This document shows positions 21,943 through 35,884 of a stretch of 64,000 nucleotides of DNA, one piece after another. The notes beneath the pieces are model-generated. The model made no database searches. It was not told the DNA's origin and worked only from the letters and a program-made list of their open reading frames with translations. Source of the stretch: Ilyonectria destructans (taxonomy: Eukaryota > Ascomycota > Sordariomycetes > Hypocreales > Nectriaceae); the NCBI GenBank assembly GCA_020740775.1, contig JAHEWK010000006.1:3224001-3288000 (forward strand), written 5' to 3'. The position numbers were made by a program, and so were the translations under genes. Position 1 is the stretch's first letter; every line of letters begins with the position of its first letter.

Positions 21943-24900
21943 TCATGCCTTGCTCACCATCCCAGTTGTCTGCCTATCCTCTCCAAAGTCTTGTGTGAAT
22001 AGCTTCTGCCAAACATCGAGCCACTTCTCTTGCTGTGCCGTTGGCAGTTTTCCTGGCTGCTTGAAGGACCGCGTCAGCAGTTCCCGGAGTCGTGTCCGAA
22101 GAACCTTGATGACCAGCATAGTCTTCCAGTCTGGCACTGAAAAGCGACCTCGGTTTCCATCCAGAGCGATCACGCCGGAGAACATCTATGAAGGAAATGG
22201 GTCAGAAACGGGTCTCTAATATTGCAACGAAATGGAGGGAAGGAGCTTACATCACAGCGGACGTCGCCACAGAGCAGGGCAATGGCAAAGGGGTCCGTTG
22301 CGGTGGCCTCGTGAGCGTGGTAGACCCTGTATTTAATCATTAACACAAAACCTAGTGGTCCTGCCGGCGGTGGGAACTTACGTTTTCGACTGCATGATAT
22401 GGTAGTAGGACAACCACTTCATATCGCGAGTGTTTCGGTTGACTGAGGATGGGTGAAGACTGATTGACTGGTTGGTGCCAATATTCCGCAACCCCTTGCT
22501 CCCTGGAGTATCCCGCACAAGAATCTTCGGATAGAAACTCCAAGCTATAACCGAAGCTGAAATAATGTCATTGTCGCTGTTCAAATTGACTCTGCTGGGC
22601 ATCTCAAAGAACTGCTGTTGCCTCCGCCCGCGGCCAGACGAAAACCGGAGTCGCGATAGTGTCCGTCGCTCCTCTTCAGTCAAGGAAAGGAAGCCAGAAT
22701 CGGCCAAGGATGTAAGAAGTTGACCTTTGAGGTCTTCAATGTTGGCCAGCGTCTGCTGGCTCAGGAAGTTCTTGCGGCAAAACTGAAATTCCTTTCCACC
22801 GCCACCCGTAGATTGGCATACTCGCTTCCACGCAAGGTAGGCGTTGTAGATGGTCAGTAGATCCGAATCTCCTCGGCGGAACAACATGCGAGCGTTGTCG
22901 GCTTGTGCTCGCTGCCCAAAGGGCGCGGAAAAAGGCGACTTGGAGGACAAGATCGCAGCAACAGTAATTGCCATGTCCAAGCACTTAAACACCACACCCA
23001 GCAGAATCAGCTTTCCCAAGAAAACATCCAAGGGCAGCCTAGCTAGCTGGTGTCCGAGGGGTGTCAGCTCCTCAGCAGCTGTCAAGGCGCGAACGTCTAC
23101 CAGTGCGTCAATAGCACGACGCATGTTCTTTGCGGACGGTGGGTCCAAGGCACTGCCAAGAGTCTCTTCAATCCCCCCAATCTTGCAAATCTTAACTCGT
23201 ATGGCCAAATCCTGCAGCGAGAGGCGAAGCATTTCAGGGGTCTGTTGATCACTCATCATAGTGTCATGTCGGTACTTGGTGAACATGTGGAAGCAGAGAC
23301 CTTCTTGGACTCGACCAGCTCGCCCTCGCCGCTGCTTCGCATTCGCCCGGGAGATGAAGGTGTCAATAAGACGTGAGAGTTGGCGTCGCTCATCGAATCG
23401 CATCTCTCGGTGTTTGCCGGTATCAATGACACAGGTAACATCAGGAATAGTAATACCTGTCTCAGCGATGTTGGTGGCAAGGACGATCTTTCGCATTCCA
23501 GGAGGGGGGATCAAGAAGGCTGATTCCTGGTCCTCTGTTGCAATGGTTGAGTGCAGAGGATATACCAACCACTCTTTGGAGAATCGAGGATCTCCGAGGA
23601 GAGCGTCATTTAGTGTGCGGATTTCAGCAATTCCTGGCAAAAATATCAAGATTGCTTTGCTGTATGCTTGTAGATCATCACTCGTAGCAATACGGGCAAT
23701 CAGCTGCACAATCAAATCAAAATCAATGCGGTACTCGTCGAATTGAGCGAGTGACGCGCGGGTCTTTGGCGAGTATCCCGCAAGACTCTTCGAGATATCG
23801 CTCTTGGGGCCTTCTGCTTCACTTTCGGCCAGGTCGTCATCGAGGTCAATCATCTTATCATTCTGCGAGTTACCGGCTGCGTATCCGGTAAGCTCAATTG
23901 CATCTTCGAGATATCGAACCTGTACCGGAAAAGTTCGCCCAGGAACGTTGAGAACAGGGGCACCTCCAAGATAGGCCGAAAAGCGCTCGGCGTCGACCGT
24001 AGCAGACATAAGGACGACTTTGAGGTCTCGGCGTCGCTTCATCAAGTTCTTCAGCACAATCAAAAGGAAGTCGCTGTCGATGGATCGCTCGTGGACCTCG
24101 TCGAGAACCAAGTGCGTCACCTCTTGGAGATCATTGGACCCCTCAAGCATCCGCATTACAATTCCAGTTGTTGCGAACACAAGCTTGGTCTCTCGGGAAG
24201 TGTTGGCTTCTAGTCGAATAGAATAGCCCACGAGTGACCTGTTGGTTCCTAGGTCATTCCTGTTCTCTCCAAGCTCTTCACTTACTCGGCGAGCTAGGGA
24301 AATGGCAGAGATACGCCGAGGCTCGGTGCAATACACCTTGCAAGCCTTGCCTTGGGAAAGCTGGTGCTCCAACAGAAAGGATGGTACTTGAGTACTCTTT
24401 CCACTGTGGTATTGTGAGTCTTTGTTCCAAGGAGGGGGGGTAGCCAGAATCATACCATCCAGTCTCACCGCAAACAATGACGACTTGGTTCTCGTCAACA
24501 GCGCTCAGAACTTGCTGTCTGAAGTTCCACATGGGCAGTTGCATCCGCGATTGCTAGCGGCGTGTCAGTTTACTCGCCAGCACCCGTGGTTATCGTACAC
24601 ATACTAGCATGATTTGATATTTGCGTGAGCTGGACTTGTCTGCCCAGATCTTTTGGTAGTGCTCGGAATTTGATGCACTTTGTCGAGCACGGTCTTGACT
24701 ACCGTCCTCGCCAGCGTCGTGTAGGTTTTTGGCCGCACCGCGGCCCCTGAATGCTCCCTGGAGGATAACACCATCCTCGAGCTCTTGGTCGTGTCTTTCA
24801 CGAACTAAAGCCCTCAAATCCTTAACCACAGTTCGGTCTTGAGCATCAATCTGGTTCTTTCTTGCTTCTGCAAGTTCGGACCAGAGGTCCCTCCAGACTG

Positions 24901-26734
24901 GGGGTAGCCTGATGCCAACCTTTTCTTCCTTAGGATTGCCACTGAATGTGTAGTACAGAGCTGCAGTCGCGATGTAGGCCTCCGATTGCTTCGTATCAGG
25001 CGTGGCTATGTCATTCATGGTAAAGGTGAAGTGGTAGGGGTCGGTGATGATTTCAACATCGGAAAGCGTGACGGGGGGTGGCTGTTCTTGGGGCTTTGAC
25101 CAAAAGATATCGACGGAGTGGCGATTGGCAAAGGTAGCGTCTGATACAATGATAAAGGATACCTTTGCAGATGCATCTCTAAATATCTTGGTGAGCCACT
25201 CGAGTTTCGCGTCAACAAAAAGGAGGCCAAAGTCTTACCTTGAGCGACAGGCCTCCTCCAGGGCCCTCCTGGGACTAAACCCTGTCCACTTTCCAAAATC
25301 CTGAACTACAATTTTGGTGCCGTCAGCCGAATTGATTACGGTCCTGGTCTCTCCTGTGGTGGCGTCAACTTCGTTTTGCGGTAAAGATGCGAAGAGCCCG
25401 CCGATATCATCTTCGTCATCGTCGGCCTCGGCCAGTATCTCGGCTGCGATCCGTTCCGCTTCATCATTGATACCGTCGCCTGTCGTCTTCTCCGGGATAG
25501 GCTCTTCAGGCGGGGGTGATGAGTCTTCAATGTTGCTCTGAGTCTCCTTCTTTGCTGTAGCAAACTGCTTCTCCAGGGCGATCCTTTCAGGTCTCCATTT
25601 TTGCTCGGCCACGAATTTGTCAAAGAGGACGTCGCTCTCAATCTTCTTGATTTTGGCCTCAAGTTTAGCAACGGCGAGCTCATCATCGGCATTAGCTGCT
25701 TTTAATTTCCCGGGCGCTGAGCCTCCGCGTTCGAGTTCCAGGAGCTTCGCCTTCGTTGCCAAATATTGTGGCTCAAGTTCGTCCGGTTCGATATCGCTGT
25801 CGCACGTAACCACAAGTTTCTTGGCTGGAGATGGCGTCTTGGGGCCCCCTGCCTTGTTCTTGCGACCATTGCGAGATTCAAAGTGACGAGGAGTGTTTGA
25901 ACGGGTCGGAACCGGCGATTCTTGGGGAGTTTCTGTCGCACATAGTTAGCACAGCATATGTTTATGATGAAAGGGGTGAAGCGAACCGGTCGTGCTTTTG
26001 GACACTGGCTTAGGCTTGCTCTCGTAGGCGGGAAGCTCCTCGAGGGGACATTCGCGAGCCAGCCAGTCCAACGCCTCCTCAAGACCCCAAATAGAGTCCC
26101 TGCCGACAGACGATATGTTGGGAGAAATATCCAAAATGTACCGGATAACAGCTTCAACACGCTCTTGGGGAAATTCGGCGGCGGACAGTGTTTGCTGCAA
26201 GGTCCATAGCCTCGTAATCATCTCCTCCTCGGGGGCCATCTTGCCGGCGCCAGAACTGTCCGAGGAAGCCAAACTTGAGGCGGCAAACCGGGTTTCGGCC
26301 TGAATCAGGTTGAGGACATGGTCCATGAGCTCTTGCGGCAGCCATTTGTAGCTGTTGACCGAGTCAGCCTGGCCGCGAAGCAGGCGACGGTCAGTTTCGA
26401 GTCTCGATCGCTGGCGTTGAGCATCTCGTTTGGTCTTCTGTGCATGTTTCTCGACTAGAAGCTGCAGTTCAGACTCTTCAAGCTGCTTCTCAAACTCCTC
26501 CGGGGTCAATTCCTTGGGCTTGGAAGCGGATTTGGCGTTGGCATCGCCAGGCGCGGCAGTCGAGGGTGGGGCGTTCTGCGACGATGGAGGGGCACCTTGA
26601 CCCTTGGCAACGGTTGACGAGGGATTCGATTCAGGTTCAACAACCTCGGGCCTGGGCTTCGAGGCGATGGATGTGGTTGCAAAGCCTCGGGCCGGGTTTG
26701 CGGCGGGCTTCTTCTTTTTCTTTGCGCCAGCCAT
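21943..26734 (-). CDS. DEAH/RHA-family RNA helicase, DHX29-like
   Basis: Seven exons in transcript order: 26734-25987, 25932-25239, 25178-24605, 24553-24456, 24403-22382, 22326-22251 and 22185-21943, coding for 1484 residues. The Lys-rich start MAGAKKKKKPAANPARGF, a coiled-coil and acidic N-terminal half and a VSFIIVSDATFANRH segment match DHX29-type proteins. Walker A, GETGCGKST (about 701-709), is split by the fourth intron after GETG and part of the Cys codon. Then come LVLDEVHERSIDSDF (motif II), VLMSATVD (motif III) and AKQRRGRAGR (motif VI), followed by HA2 and OB-fold regions. In animals DHX29 helps 43S complexes scan structured 5' UTRs. The first intron uses a rare GTTCGC donor, the only one keeping the frame. 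It shares an upstream region with GCN1. Confidence 0.88.
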
Positions 26735-27688
26735 GGGCGGCGGGTGTAGGTGGCGGGTGTAGGTGGCGGGGCGGGAGGGCGGAAAGGGCAGTGATGATGT
26801 TTGTTGTTGGAGGCAACGGTTAGCGAGCAATTTAGGTACCTTGTCTCGTGCGGTGGGCGGCGAGATAGGCTGTGGGCCAACAATTGGCAGCGGAGGATGT
26901 GAGAGAGAGAGTGGATGCTGTGACGCAAACAGCGGGTAGGGCGCGTTGATCCGCTCAGGTCATGAATGGGGAGCAGGCGTTTGCTAGAACTGAGTCAGAC
27001 CGAACAGCCCGGCAAGCCTTGATAAGTTGGCCGGATGATGAGAGGCATGGGAGGTGGATCGAGTTATACGAGGGAATCCATGCTTCCATGTAATTAGGGG
27101 AGAGCGAGAGGGAGGGAGGGAGGCTTTGAAAGAATGACATTGACGTGTGCGAACCGCCAAACCATTTACTTGGTACGGATTATCGAAGGATGAATTGGCA
27201 CGCAGGTCGGTCTTGATACCAGGTGTTGTTTTGTTTGTTTTGAACAATTGGCGGCTCATTGGTTACGCCTCAGCATTTTATGACATTTGATCATATTCAT
27301 ATCTATCCACCAAACCATTTGAATAATATGTACTGTCGGCCCCCAGCCCTGAAGCTACCACTGCCGCGAGCGGTGACACGGGGTCAAAATCCGCCGTGGC
27401 CGTGGGGAGCGCACCAACCGAAGCCCCGCCGTGACGGGGCAGTTTCGTGCATCTGGGACGTGGGGTCAGTCCATCTTGACATTTCACTCCATCTCGACAG
27501 AAATATCCACGACTTTTGGTGCCCAAAAACCACCATCGTCAACCACCACCAACCACCCCGCCGCCCGCCGATATTCCTCTCGGCCAACCACGCCCAAACC
27601 GACAATCCGCGCCCACCGCCAGGCGTTCGCGAGCTCTGGTAGCCCCAGATGATTCCTTCACCACAAGCTCCCGCGTCCGATCCCCAAA
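26735..27688. other. divergent promoter region, DHX29-like/GCN1
   Basis: About 950 bp between the start codons of two translation-related genes. ORFs here are short and lack domains. No clear motif was identified. Confidence 0.5.
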
Positions 27689-30600
27689 ATGTCTGAAGTC
27701 GAGGCCAATGCCAACGGCGCCTCCGCCAACCTCGACCTGGTCGCCACCCGAAAGGCCCTGGCCTCATCCTCGACCGTCGTGCGAATAGCTCAACTCCGCG
27801 CAATCGACGAGAAAATAGCCCAGAAATGTGCGCCAACCCAGAGCTTCCCCCCCATCCAGCTTCCAGCTTCCCACATCCCACTAACGCTTCTCCCAAGCCC
27901 TTGACAATGCCGAGCTGCTCCGCATCATCCAGCTCCTCTTTGGCACCCACGCCTTCTATATAGATCGAGAGTCCCGCCTTGCTGCCCAGAAGTGTTTGGT
28001 TACCTTGATATCCACCGGTGTCGATCCAAAGATCCTCGCTCCCCTCGTCGCCGCCCTGCGAAAGGAAACACAGAAACATGGCATTGCTTCTACGAGCGCA
28101 TTCGTCCTCGTTGAGTGGTGCGCGCTTCTCATGCAGCACCTCGCAGACAGCGCGCTCTGGGATACCTTTGCCAAAGATATTCTACTTGCTGATGCTGACG
28201 CCCTAGAGAAGTGCCTCCAACCCGTCTCGAGGAAGTCAGTCGCCCACTCTGCCCTCGTTGTCACGAGGAGGGGAATGCGGAAGTTGTTCTCCAATGCCGA
28301 ATCTGGCGAAAAGCGCGTGTCTGAAGCTATCAATGTCCTCACAGCCAAGGGTACCCAGTCTACGGCCAAGAACGCCGTCCTCTTAGGCGTCATTGCTGGT
28401 GTCTCCGCCAGAAAGGCTCCTCTCAAGCCCATTGTCGAGGCATCCAAGCCCAAGTTCTATGAATTCTTCGCCAGAGAGCTCGTCAGCTCTCGCTCCGCAA
28501 TCCCAGAGCACTTGGTCCTGGGCCTCGGAGATTTCTTTTCCTCCTTTGCTACCCTGGATGAGGTTTCTAAAGACCTGGTCCCTGCCCTCGAGAAGGGTCT
28601 ATTGCGAGCTCCTGAGGTCATCCTTAGTGGTGTCCTGAACCCTCTAGTCAAGTCTTTACCCGACACCTTCGACCTTTCTCAAGTGCTTGACCAAAAGCTA
28701 CTCAAGCCCCTTTTGTCGAATGTCAAATCGACAAATGCCACCATTCGCACTGGGGCTATCGCAGCTTTCAGCTCCATTGTGACTCGATGCCACGATGTAG
28801 ACTCGGTGGACCACATCATCAACGAGATCGCAACTCCATTAAAGGCTGGCAAGCTTTCTGCTGCTGATCACCGAGTTCTGCATGCCCAGATGCTCGAAGC
28901 TACTCCACTGTCCAAGTCGAGCGCTGACACGGTTGCCAATGCGCTAGCCGTCGTCGCTGGCAAGGAGGGCAATGAAGCTGCTCTAGTCGCTGAGACCTCT
29001 GCTCTAGCCATGGCCGTTGCTTTTCTTCTCGAGAACAATTGTGAGATCGCCAAGCCTATTTTAGAAGCATTCGCCAAGGGGCTCGCGGACAAGAAGCCTC
29101 CTTCTCGCAAGGCTTGGTTGCTGCGTGTGGGGTATATCCTCCAGACTTTCAAAGATGCCGAATCAGTATCCCCGGTGATGTCTGCCTTTGCTGAGGCTGT
29201 CATACCTAAGATCATCACTACTTTCACAGAAGTCGTTGCAAATGCCGCTACAGCAGTTCAGAACGGCCTTATCGTCGGTGCTTATATTCTAGCTGCTGTA
29301 TCCCCAGTCATCCATGACCGATTCCCAGGCTCATCCGCGGATACTGCCTTGTCCAAAGCAGCTGTTCCCAAGCACTGCCTCTCTGTGGACCCGAAGCCAT
29401 CATTCCTCCTGAATCATCGCATTTACTCCAAAGTGACGGGAGAGGAGGACCTGAGATGGTTCGCCCGAGCTCTAACTTCAATCTTTGGAGATCTGGCGCG
29501 CCAGTCGGAGACTCCGACGGTCTTGGCCTGGTCAGAGGGATTTATCCATCTGATTACTTCTCATGGTGTTCCTGCCAAGGTCCAACAAGAAACATCAAAG
29601 GATTTATCCCAGCTCTACGCACAGAACCCAAGTTTGACATCGGGCTTCATTATCAGTGGACTTTGGGATTACCTGGATCAAGCTAAGGCCCATGACAAAG
29701 ATCGAAAAGCAGATGCTCTCAACCTCATTCAAGTTGTCAGGTCCATTTGCCTCCCTCCTAAAGAGGTAGAAAAGGCCGGCCACAGCATCACCAAGGAAGA
29801 TCAAGAACTCCAGGCATGTTCGCTCTTAGTGCTAGCCCGTCCAGAGTTGATCCCAAGAGCAAACTGGATTGATCTCTGCCTTCGGATGGAGCTTGACCCA
29901 GGTGACTTGGTGCGCAAGCACCAAGGTGATCTTCTCGAGGAGATTAGAAATAAAACTTCTCTTGACCAAAAGGTATGGTTTATGGTTAAGTTCAATAAGA
30001 TAAAAATGGCTAACGAGTTCCTAACAGGCTGACGCGGTGAAGAACGCTGCATACAATGCCGCTGCTGATTTGGCTTTTGTCGCTCCCGATACCACCATTC
30101 CCCCGCTGATGGAGTTAATCAGTCGTGACCTCGACGTTGAACAGCTCCAAGAAATTGGCCCTGTAGAAGCCGCCATCTTCAGAACACCAGAGGGCACTTG
30201 TTTCGTCGATGTGCTGGCAAAGAAGGCGCAACAAACAGTAGACAAAAACAAGAAGGATTATGACATCTTGAAATGGGAAGAAGAACTCAGAAGTCAGCTG
30301 GAGAAGAAGAAGGGCCAGCAGCGAAAGCTCACTGCTGATGATACTGCCAAGGTGCACGCTCAGCTAAAGAAGGAAAGTCATATCAGAAAAACGGTCCGAG
30401 AGCTCGAGGCGAGGCTCCTCCGAGGCATCGGCATTATTAAAAGCCTAGCGACTGGCCCACCTACAGATGCTGCGCAATGGCTAAGCACAGCTGTTTCGCT
30501 TCTGTTGAGTGTCATGGACGCAGGTGCCAACCTGATCACGGGCGAAGCGGCACCCTTGGCCTACATTGTTTGCTCTGAGAAGGTTTCGTCTCGGTTAGGC

Positions 30601-33600
30601 TCCATGAGACCCTTCATCGGAGTTGCCACCCTCCGACTCCGAGGAATATCACTCCCAGATAATTACAACGAAGAGCCACTTGAAGATCTCGTCACCAGAG
30701 TGTTGTATCGCCTGAGGTTTGCTGGCGAACAGCGACCATTCGACTCGGTCTCGCTGATTTACCTTCTGCCGCTAATGCTTGACGTTCTCCGCCAGGGTGG
30801 AATTGGAGACACGGCCGATGATGGAGATGCTCAGCTCGTCTTGGCTATAGAAATTATCTCCTTCCACACCGACATCTGCGCAGATGAAGCTGTGCCTCGG
30901 GCTGAGGTTCTGTCAGTTCTCATCAGCTCTATGCAAAGCTACGCTCAGCATTACAAGCTCATCAAGGACTGCTTTGCCGATATGTGCCGCTGCATAGCAC
31001 CCAATATGAACCAGGAGGAGATGGTTGTCTTGGCAAAGGGTGCTCTAGTGCCGGAAACCCGAGTCAGGTCATCAGTTCTGCAATCAATCAGCGCCGAAGT
31101 CGACATGGCTGATCTCGGCTACTCTGATGAAATCTGGGTGGCCTCTCACGATGACGAGGAAGAAAATGTTGAGCTTGGTCAAGAGATCTGGGAAGAGAGC
31201 AGGTTCGAAGTCAGTGCCGAGGTACCTTTGAGAATGCTTCCTTTCCTTCAGAGTAAGGATGGTCAGCTTCGGCGTGCTGCAGCAAGGTCCCTCGCTGAGG
31301 CCGCCAAAATGCACAACGAGACTTTGGACAGTGTCCTCGCAGAGTTAAACTCAACATACGTAGAGCTTGCAAAGCCACGAGTTCAACTGCTTGACGAATT
31401 CGGCATGCCCAAGAAGATGGACCTTTCTGATCCTTGGGAAGCCAGACAGGGAATTGCCACAGCGTTCAAGGAACTTGCCCCCATCATCAAGACGACTCAG
31501 CTAGATGCATTCTTCGACTTCTTGATCGATTCCGGCCCATTGGGAGACAAAAACGGCGCAGTTCGAGGTGAAATGCTCGATGCGTCTATTCGGACCATTG
31601 AGATCCGCGGTAAAACCATCCTCGATCGGCTGATGAAGAAGTTCGAGCGGACTTTGGAGCAACCAGACAAAGGCAGTGAGGCGGCGGATCGTGTCAATGA
31701 GGCCGTAATCATTATGTACGGTGCTCTGGCTCGTCATCTCAACCCTGGCGACCCCAAAATCCCCATCGTTGTTGATCGACTCGTGGCCACCTTGAGCACT
31801 CCGTCGGAGACTGTGCAGTACGCCATTGCCGAATGCCTCCCTCCTCTTATCCGGGCCTGCCGTGATAAGTCATCAAAATACTTTGGACAAGTCATGGAGG
31901 AGTTGCTCTCATCGAAGAAATATGCCATCCAACGGGGTTCTGCCTACGGATTGGCCGGCCTCGTGATCGGCAGGGGTATCTCAGCACTCCGGGAGTATCG
32001 CATCATCTCAACTCTGAGGGGCGCGATGGAGAATAAGAAGGAACACCACCAACGCGAGGCTGCGCTGATTGCGTATGAACTCCTCTCAACCATGCTTGGG
32101 CGGCTCTTTGAACCCTATGTCATCCAGGTCGTTCCTCAGCTATTGACGGGCTTCGGCGACGCCAACGCCGACGTTCGAGACGCTTGTCTTGCTGCTGCAA
32201 AGGCATGCTTCGGGAAGTTGAGTTCTTACGGTGTGAAGCAAATCATGCCGACGCTCCTGGGAGGACTTGAGGACCAGCAATGGCGCAGTAAGAAGGGTGC
32301 ATGCGACCTTCTCGGTGCCATGGCGTACCTCGATCCGCAACAGCTGGCGAACAGTCTGCCTGACATTATTCCACCCCTGACTGGCGTTTTGAACGACAGT
32401 CACAAGGAGGTCAGGGGAGCCGCAAACCGAAGCTTGAAGAGATTTGGTGAAGTCATCAACAACCCTGAAATCAAGAACCTGGTGGGCATCATTCTCAAAG
32501 CTCTCAGCGACCCTACCAAGTATACAGATGAGGCTTTGGATGCCCTCATCAAGGTTCAGTTCGTGCATTACCTCGATGCACCATCCCTAGCGTTGGTCAC
32601 TCGTATCTTGCAGCGCGGCTTGAGTGATCGATCCAACACAAAGCGTAAGGCAGCCCAGGTTATCGGCAGTCTGGCTCATTTGACTGAGAAGAGGGATATC
32701 ATTATGCATCTACCTATTCTTGTGACTGGCCTGAAGATTGCCGTGGTTGACCCTGTACCAACTACGCGAGCAACAGCGTCCAGGGCTCTGGGCTCCTTGG
32801 TCGAGAAGCTGGGCGAAGATACTCTTCCTGACCTGATCCCTGGTCTTATGCAAACTCTCAAGTCGGACACCGGAGCAGGCGACCGATTGGGATCTGCCCA
32901 GGCGCTCAGCGAGGTGCTTGCGGGATTGGGCACGACCAGACTCGAAGAGACACTTCCAACGATTCTTCAAAATGTGGAGTCCTCGAAGCCCGCCGTCCGC
33001 GAAGGTTTCATGTCCCTCTTCATCTTCCTCCCCGTCTGCTTCGGAAACGGCTTTGCCAATTATCTTGGCCGGATTGTCCCACCTATTCTTGCTGGTCTTG
33101 CTGATGACATCGAGTCTATCCGAGAGACTGCTCTTCGTGCGGGACGCTTGTTGGTCAAGAACTTCGCTGTTCGAGCCGTTGATCTCCTCCTCCCAGAACT
33201 CGAGCGTGGTCTTGCGGATGATAGCTACCGTATTCGCCTAAGTTCGGTCGAGCTTGTTGGCGACCTTCTGTTCAACCTCACCGGAATCAAAGCAAATGCC
33301 GATCCTGACGATGATGACGAGAACATCAAGGAAGCCGGCGCTTCCCTCAAAGAGGTTCTTGGAGAAGAAAAACGCAACAAGATCCTCTCTGCTCTTTATG
33401 TGTGTCGTTGTGACACGGCTGGAGCCGTGCGCTCAGCTGCCATTGCGGTTTGGAAGGTTCTTGTTCACAGTCCTAGAACCCTCAAGGAGCTTGTGCCAAC
33501 CCTCACACAACTTCTTATCCGGCGCTTGGGAAGTTCCAACATGGAGCACAAGGTCATTGCTAGCAATGCTCTAGGAGAGCTTATCCGAAAAGCTGGTGAT

Positions 33601-35884
33601 GGTGTACTTTCAAGCCTCCTCCCTACCCTTGAAGAAGGCTTGCAGACGTCGACCGACACGGATGCCAAGCAGGGCATCTGCCTCGCTCTTCGGGAGCTCA
33701 TCGCTTCTGCCTCCCCTGAAGCATTGGAGGACCATGAGAAGACGCTCATTTCGGTTGTCCGCACCGCCCTCACAGACTCGGATGAGGATGTCCGGGAAGC
33801 TGCTGCCGAAGCCTTTGACTCTCTGCAACAAATTCTGGGCAAGCGAGCGGTTGACCAAGTGCTTCCCTTCCTGCTTAACCTGCTTCGGTCCGAAGACGAA
33901 GCAGACAATGCCCTGTCCGCTCTTCTCACTCTGCTCACGGAGACAACTCGATCGAACATTATTCTACCCAACCTCATCCCGACCCTCACGACTCCTCCCA
34001 TCTCTGCTTTCGACGCCAAGGCTTTGGCCTCCTTGTCCAAGGTGGCCGGTCCTGCCATGAACAGGCGCTTGCCTAACATTGTCAACTCGCTCATGGACAA
34101 TGAGATCAACTGCAAGGACGATGATCTACGCGAGGAGTTGGAGATTTCCTTCGACACGGTTATCCAGTCTATCGACGAGTATGATGGCCTGAACACTGTC
34201 ATGAACGTTCTTCTGCAGCTTTTGAAACACGAAGATCACCGTCGCAGAGCAGCTACCGCACGCCATCTGGGTAACTTCTTCTCGGCGTCGAGCGTGGATT
34301 ATTCAAGGTATAACCAAGACATTGTCAGATCGTTACTCAATTCCTTTGACGACCCCGACATGGACGTGGTGAAAGCATCTTGGGCAGCGCTCAGCGAGTT
34401 TACCAAGAAGCTGAAGAAGGAGGTGATGGAGTCCCTCGTCATCTCTACCAGACAGACACTCCAGCGTGTCGGCGTTGCTGGTACCAACCTGCGCGGTTTC
34501 GAACTCCCGAAGGGCATCAATGCCATCCTACCAATCTTTTTGCAAGGTTTGATGAACGGCACTGCAGACCAAAGAGTGCAGGCAGCCCTAGGCATCTCGG
34601 ATATCATCGACCGTACCAGCGAGGCCTCTCTGAAGCCGTTCGTCACGCAAATCACAGGTCCCCTGATCCGAGTGGTTTCAGAGCGTGCTACAGAGGTCAA
34701 GTCTGCTATCCTTCTCACCCTCAACAACCTACTCGAAAAGATGCCGACTGCCCTCAAGCCATTCCTGCCTCAGCTTCAGCGTACCTTTGCCAAGTCCTTG
34801 GCTGATACATCAAGCGAGGTCCTGAGGACAAGAGCGGCAAAGGCTTTGGGCACGTTGATCAAGTATACCCCTCGTATCGACCCTCTGATTGCCGAGCTGG
34901 TCACTGGATCCAAGACGGCGGATCCCGGTGTCAGGACGGCCATGCTCAAGGCACTGTACGAGGTTATCAGCAAGGCAGGCGCCAACATGGGAGAGGCGTC
35001 ACGGGCTGCTGTTCTATCTTTAATTGACATGGACACCGATGAGAGAGATGAGGCCATGACGGTAACGAACGCAAAGCTCCTGGGCGCATTGATCAGCAAC
35101 GTCCCCGAGGACGCCGCAAATGGCTTGTTGAAGAACCGGGTAGTTACATCCCAGTTCAGCAACTCGTCGGTACTCGCTCTGAATGCTGTGATGGTTGAGT
35201 CCCGGGATACATTGCTACAGGGCCCCTTAGCTGATGAGCTGCCTGAACTCCTTTGCCAGGGCGTCACAAGCAAGAGTGTAAGTGATATGTGAAATTTCTG
35301 GAAATATTTACAAGTGAGCTAACTTTGATGGGTAGGTATTTGTGGCTGACAATTGCATTCTGGCCACTGGCAAGTTCCTATTGTCTCCTCCGACCAAGAG
35401 CTTCGAAGCCACCAAGGGTATCTTTGAGGCATTGGCGACGGTTATCCAACCCGGCAACCCCACAGACTCGCGTCGACTTGCTTTGGTCGTCGTGCGCACG
35501 CTGAGCCGAAACGACATGGACATGGTTCGGCCTCATCTGCCGCTACTGGCGCAGCCCATCTTTGCCAGCGTGAGAGACCCAGTGATCCCCGTCAAGTTAG
35601 CAGCCGAGGCGGCGTTTGTCGAGCTGTTCAGCGTAGCGGATGAGGAGAGCCGCATATTCGACAAGTTTATGGCCGGCCCTGGGGCAGACCTTCCGGCCAA
35701 CACGAAGAGGAGCATGGGAGACTACTTCAAGCGAGTGGCGGTGAGACTAGGTAACCAGGCACGCGAAAGGCGTGATGCAGAGGGAGGCCAGGGTGGATTA
35801 GGCCTTTCCAACGATGAAGCGGAGGACGAACGAGAGATCTGGAGCGTGGGAAAAGTGGATGTTGGGACCGATGTGTTTGCTTGA
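27689..35884 (+). CDS. GCN1: translational activator GCN1
   Basis: Exons 27689-27827, 27898-29972, 30028-35277 and 35336-35884 join in phase to 2670 residues, within a few residues of yeast Gcn1 (2672 as I recall). The whole protein is HEAT repeats; the stretch around 32300-33900 corresponds to the eEF3-like region (PTLLGGLEDQQWRSKKGACDLL, PDIIPPLTGVLNDSHKEVR). The C-terminal third holds the Gcn2-binding region in homologues. Gcn1 sits on stalled or collided ribosomes and activates the kinase Gcn2, which phosphorylates eIF2-alpha under amino-acid starvation. The first intron has a GTGCGC donor and begins after only 46 codons. The start agrees with the conserved N-terminus. No frameshift or break was found. 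Confidence 0.95.

Noticed and set aside
21438..21998. 186-codon + strand ORF
   Set aside because: Partly antisense to the helicase's last exon and without domains.
27384..28139. 251-codon - strand ORF
   Set aside because: Antisense to the GCN1 promoter and first exons, which are clearly coding on the + strand.
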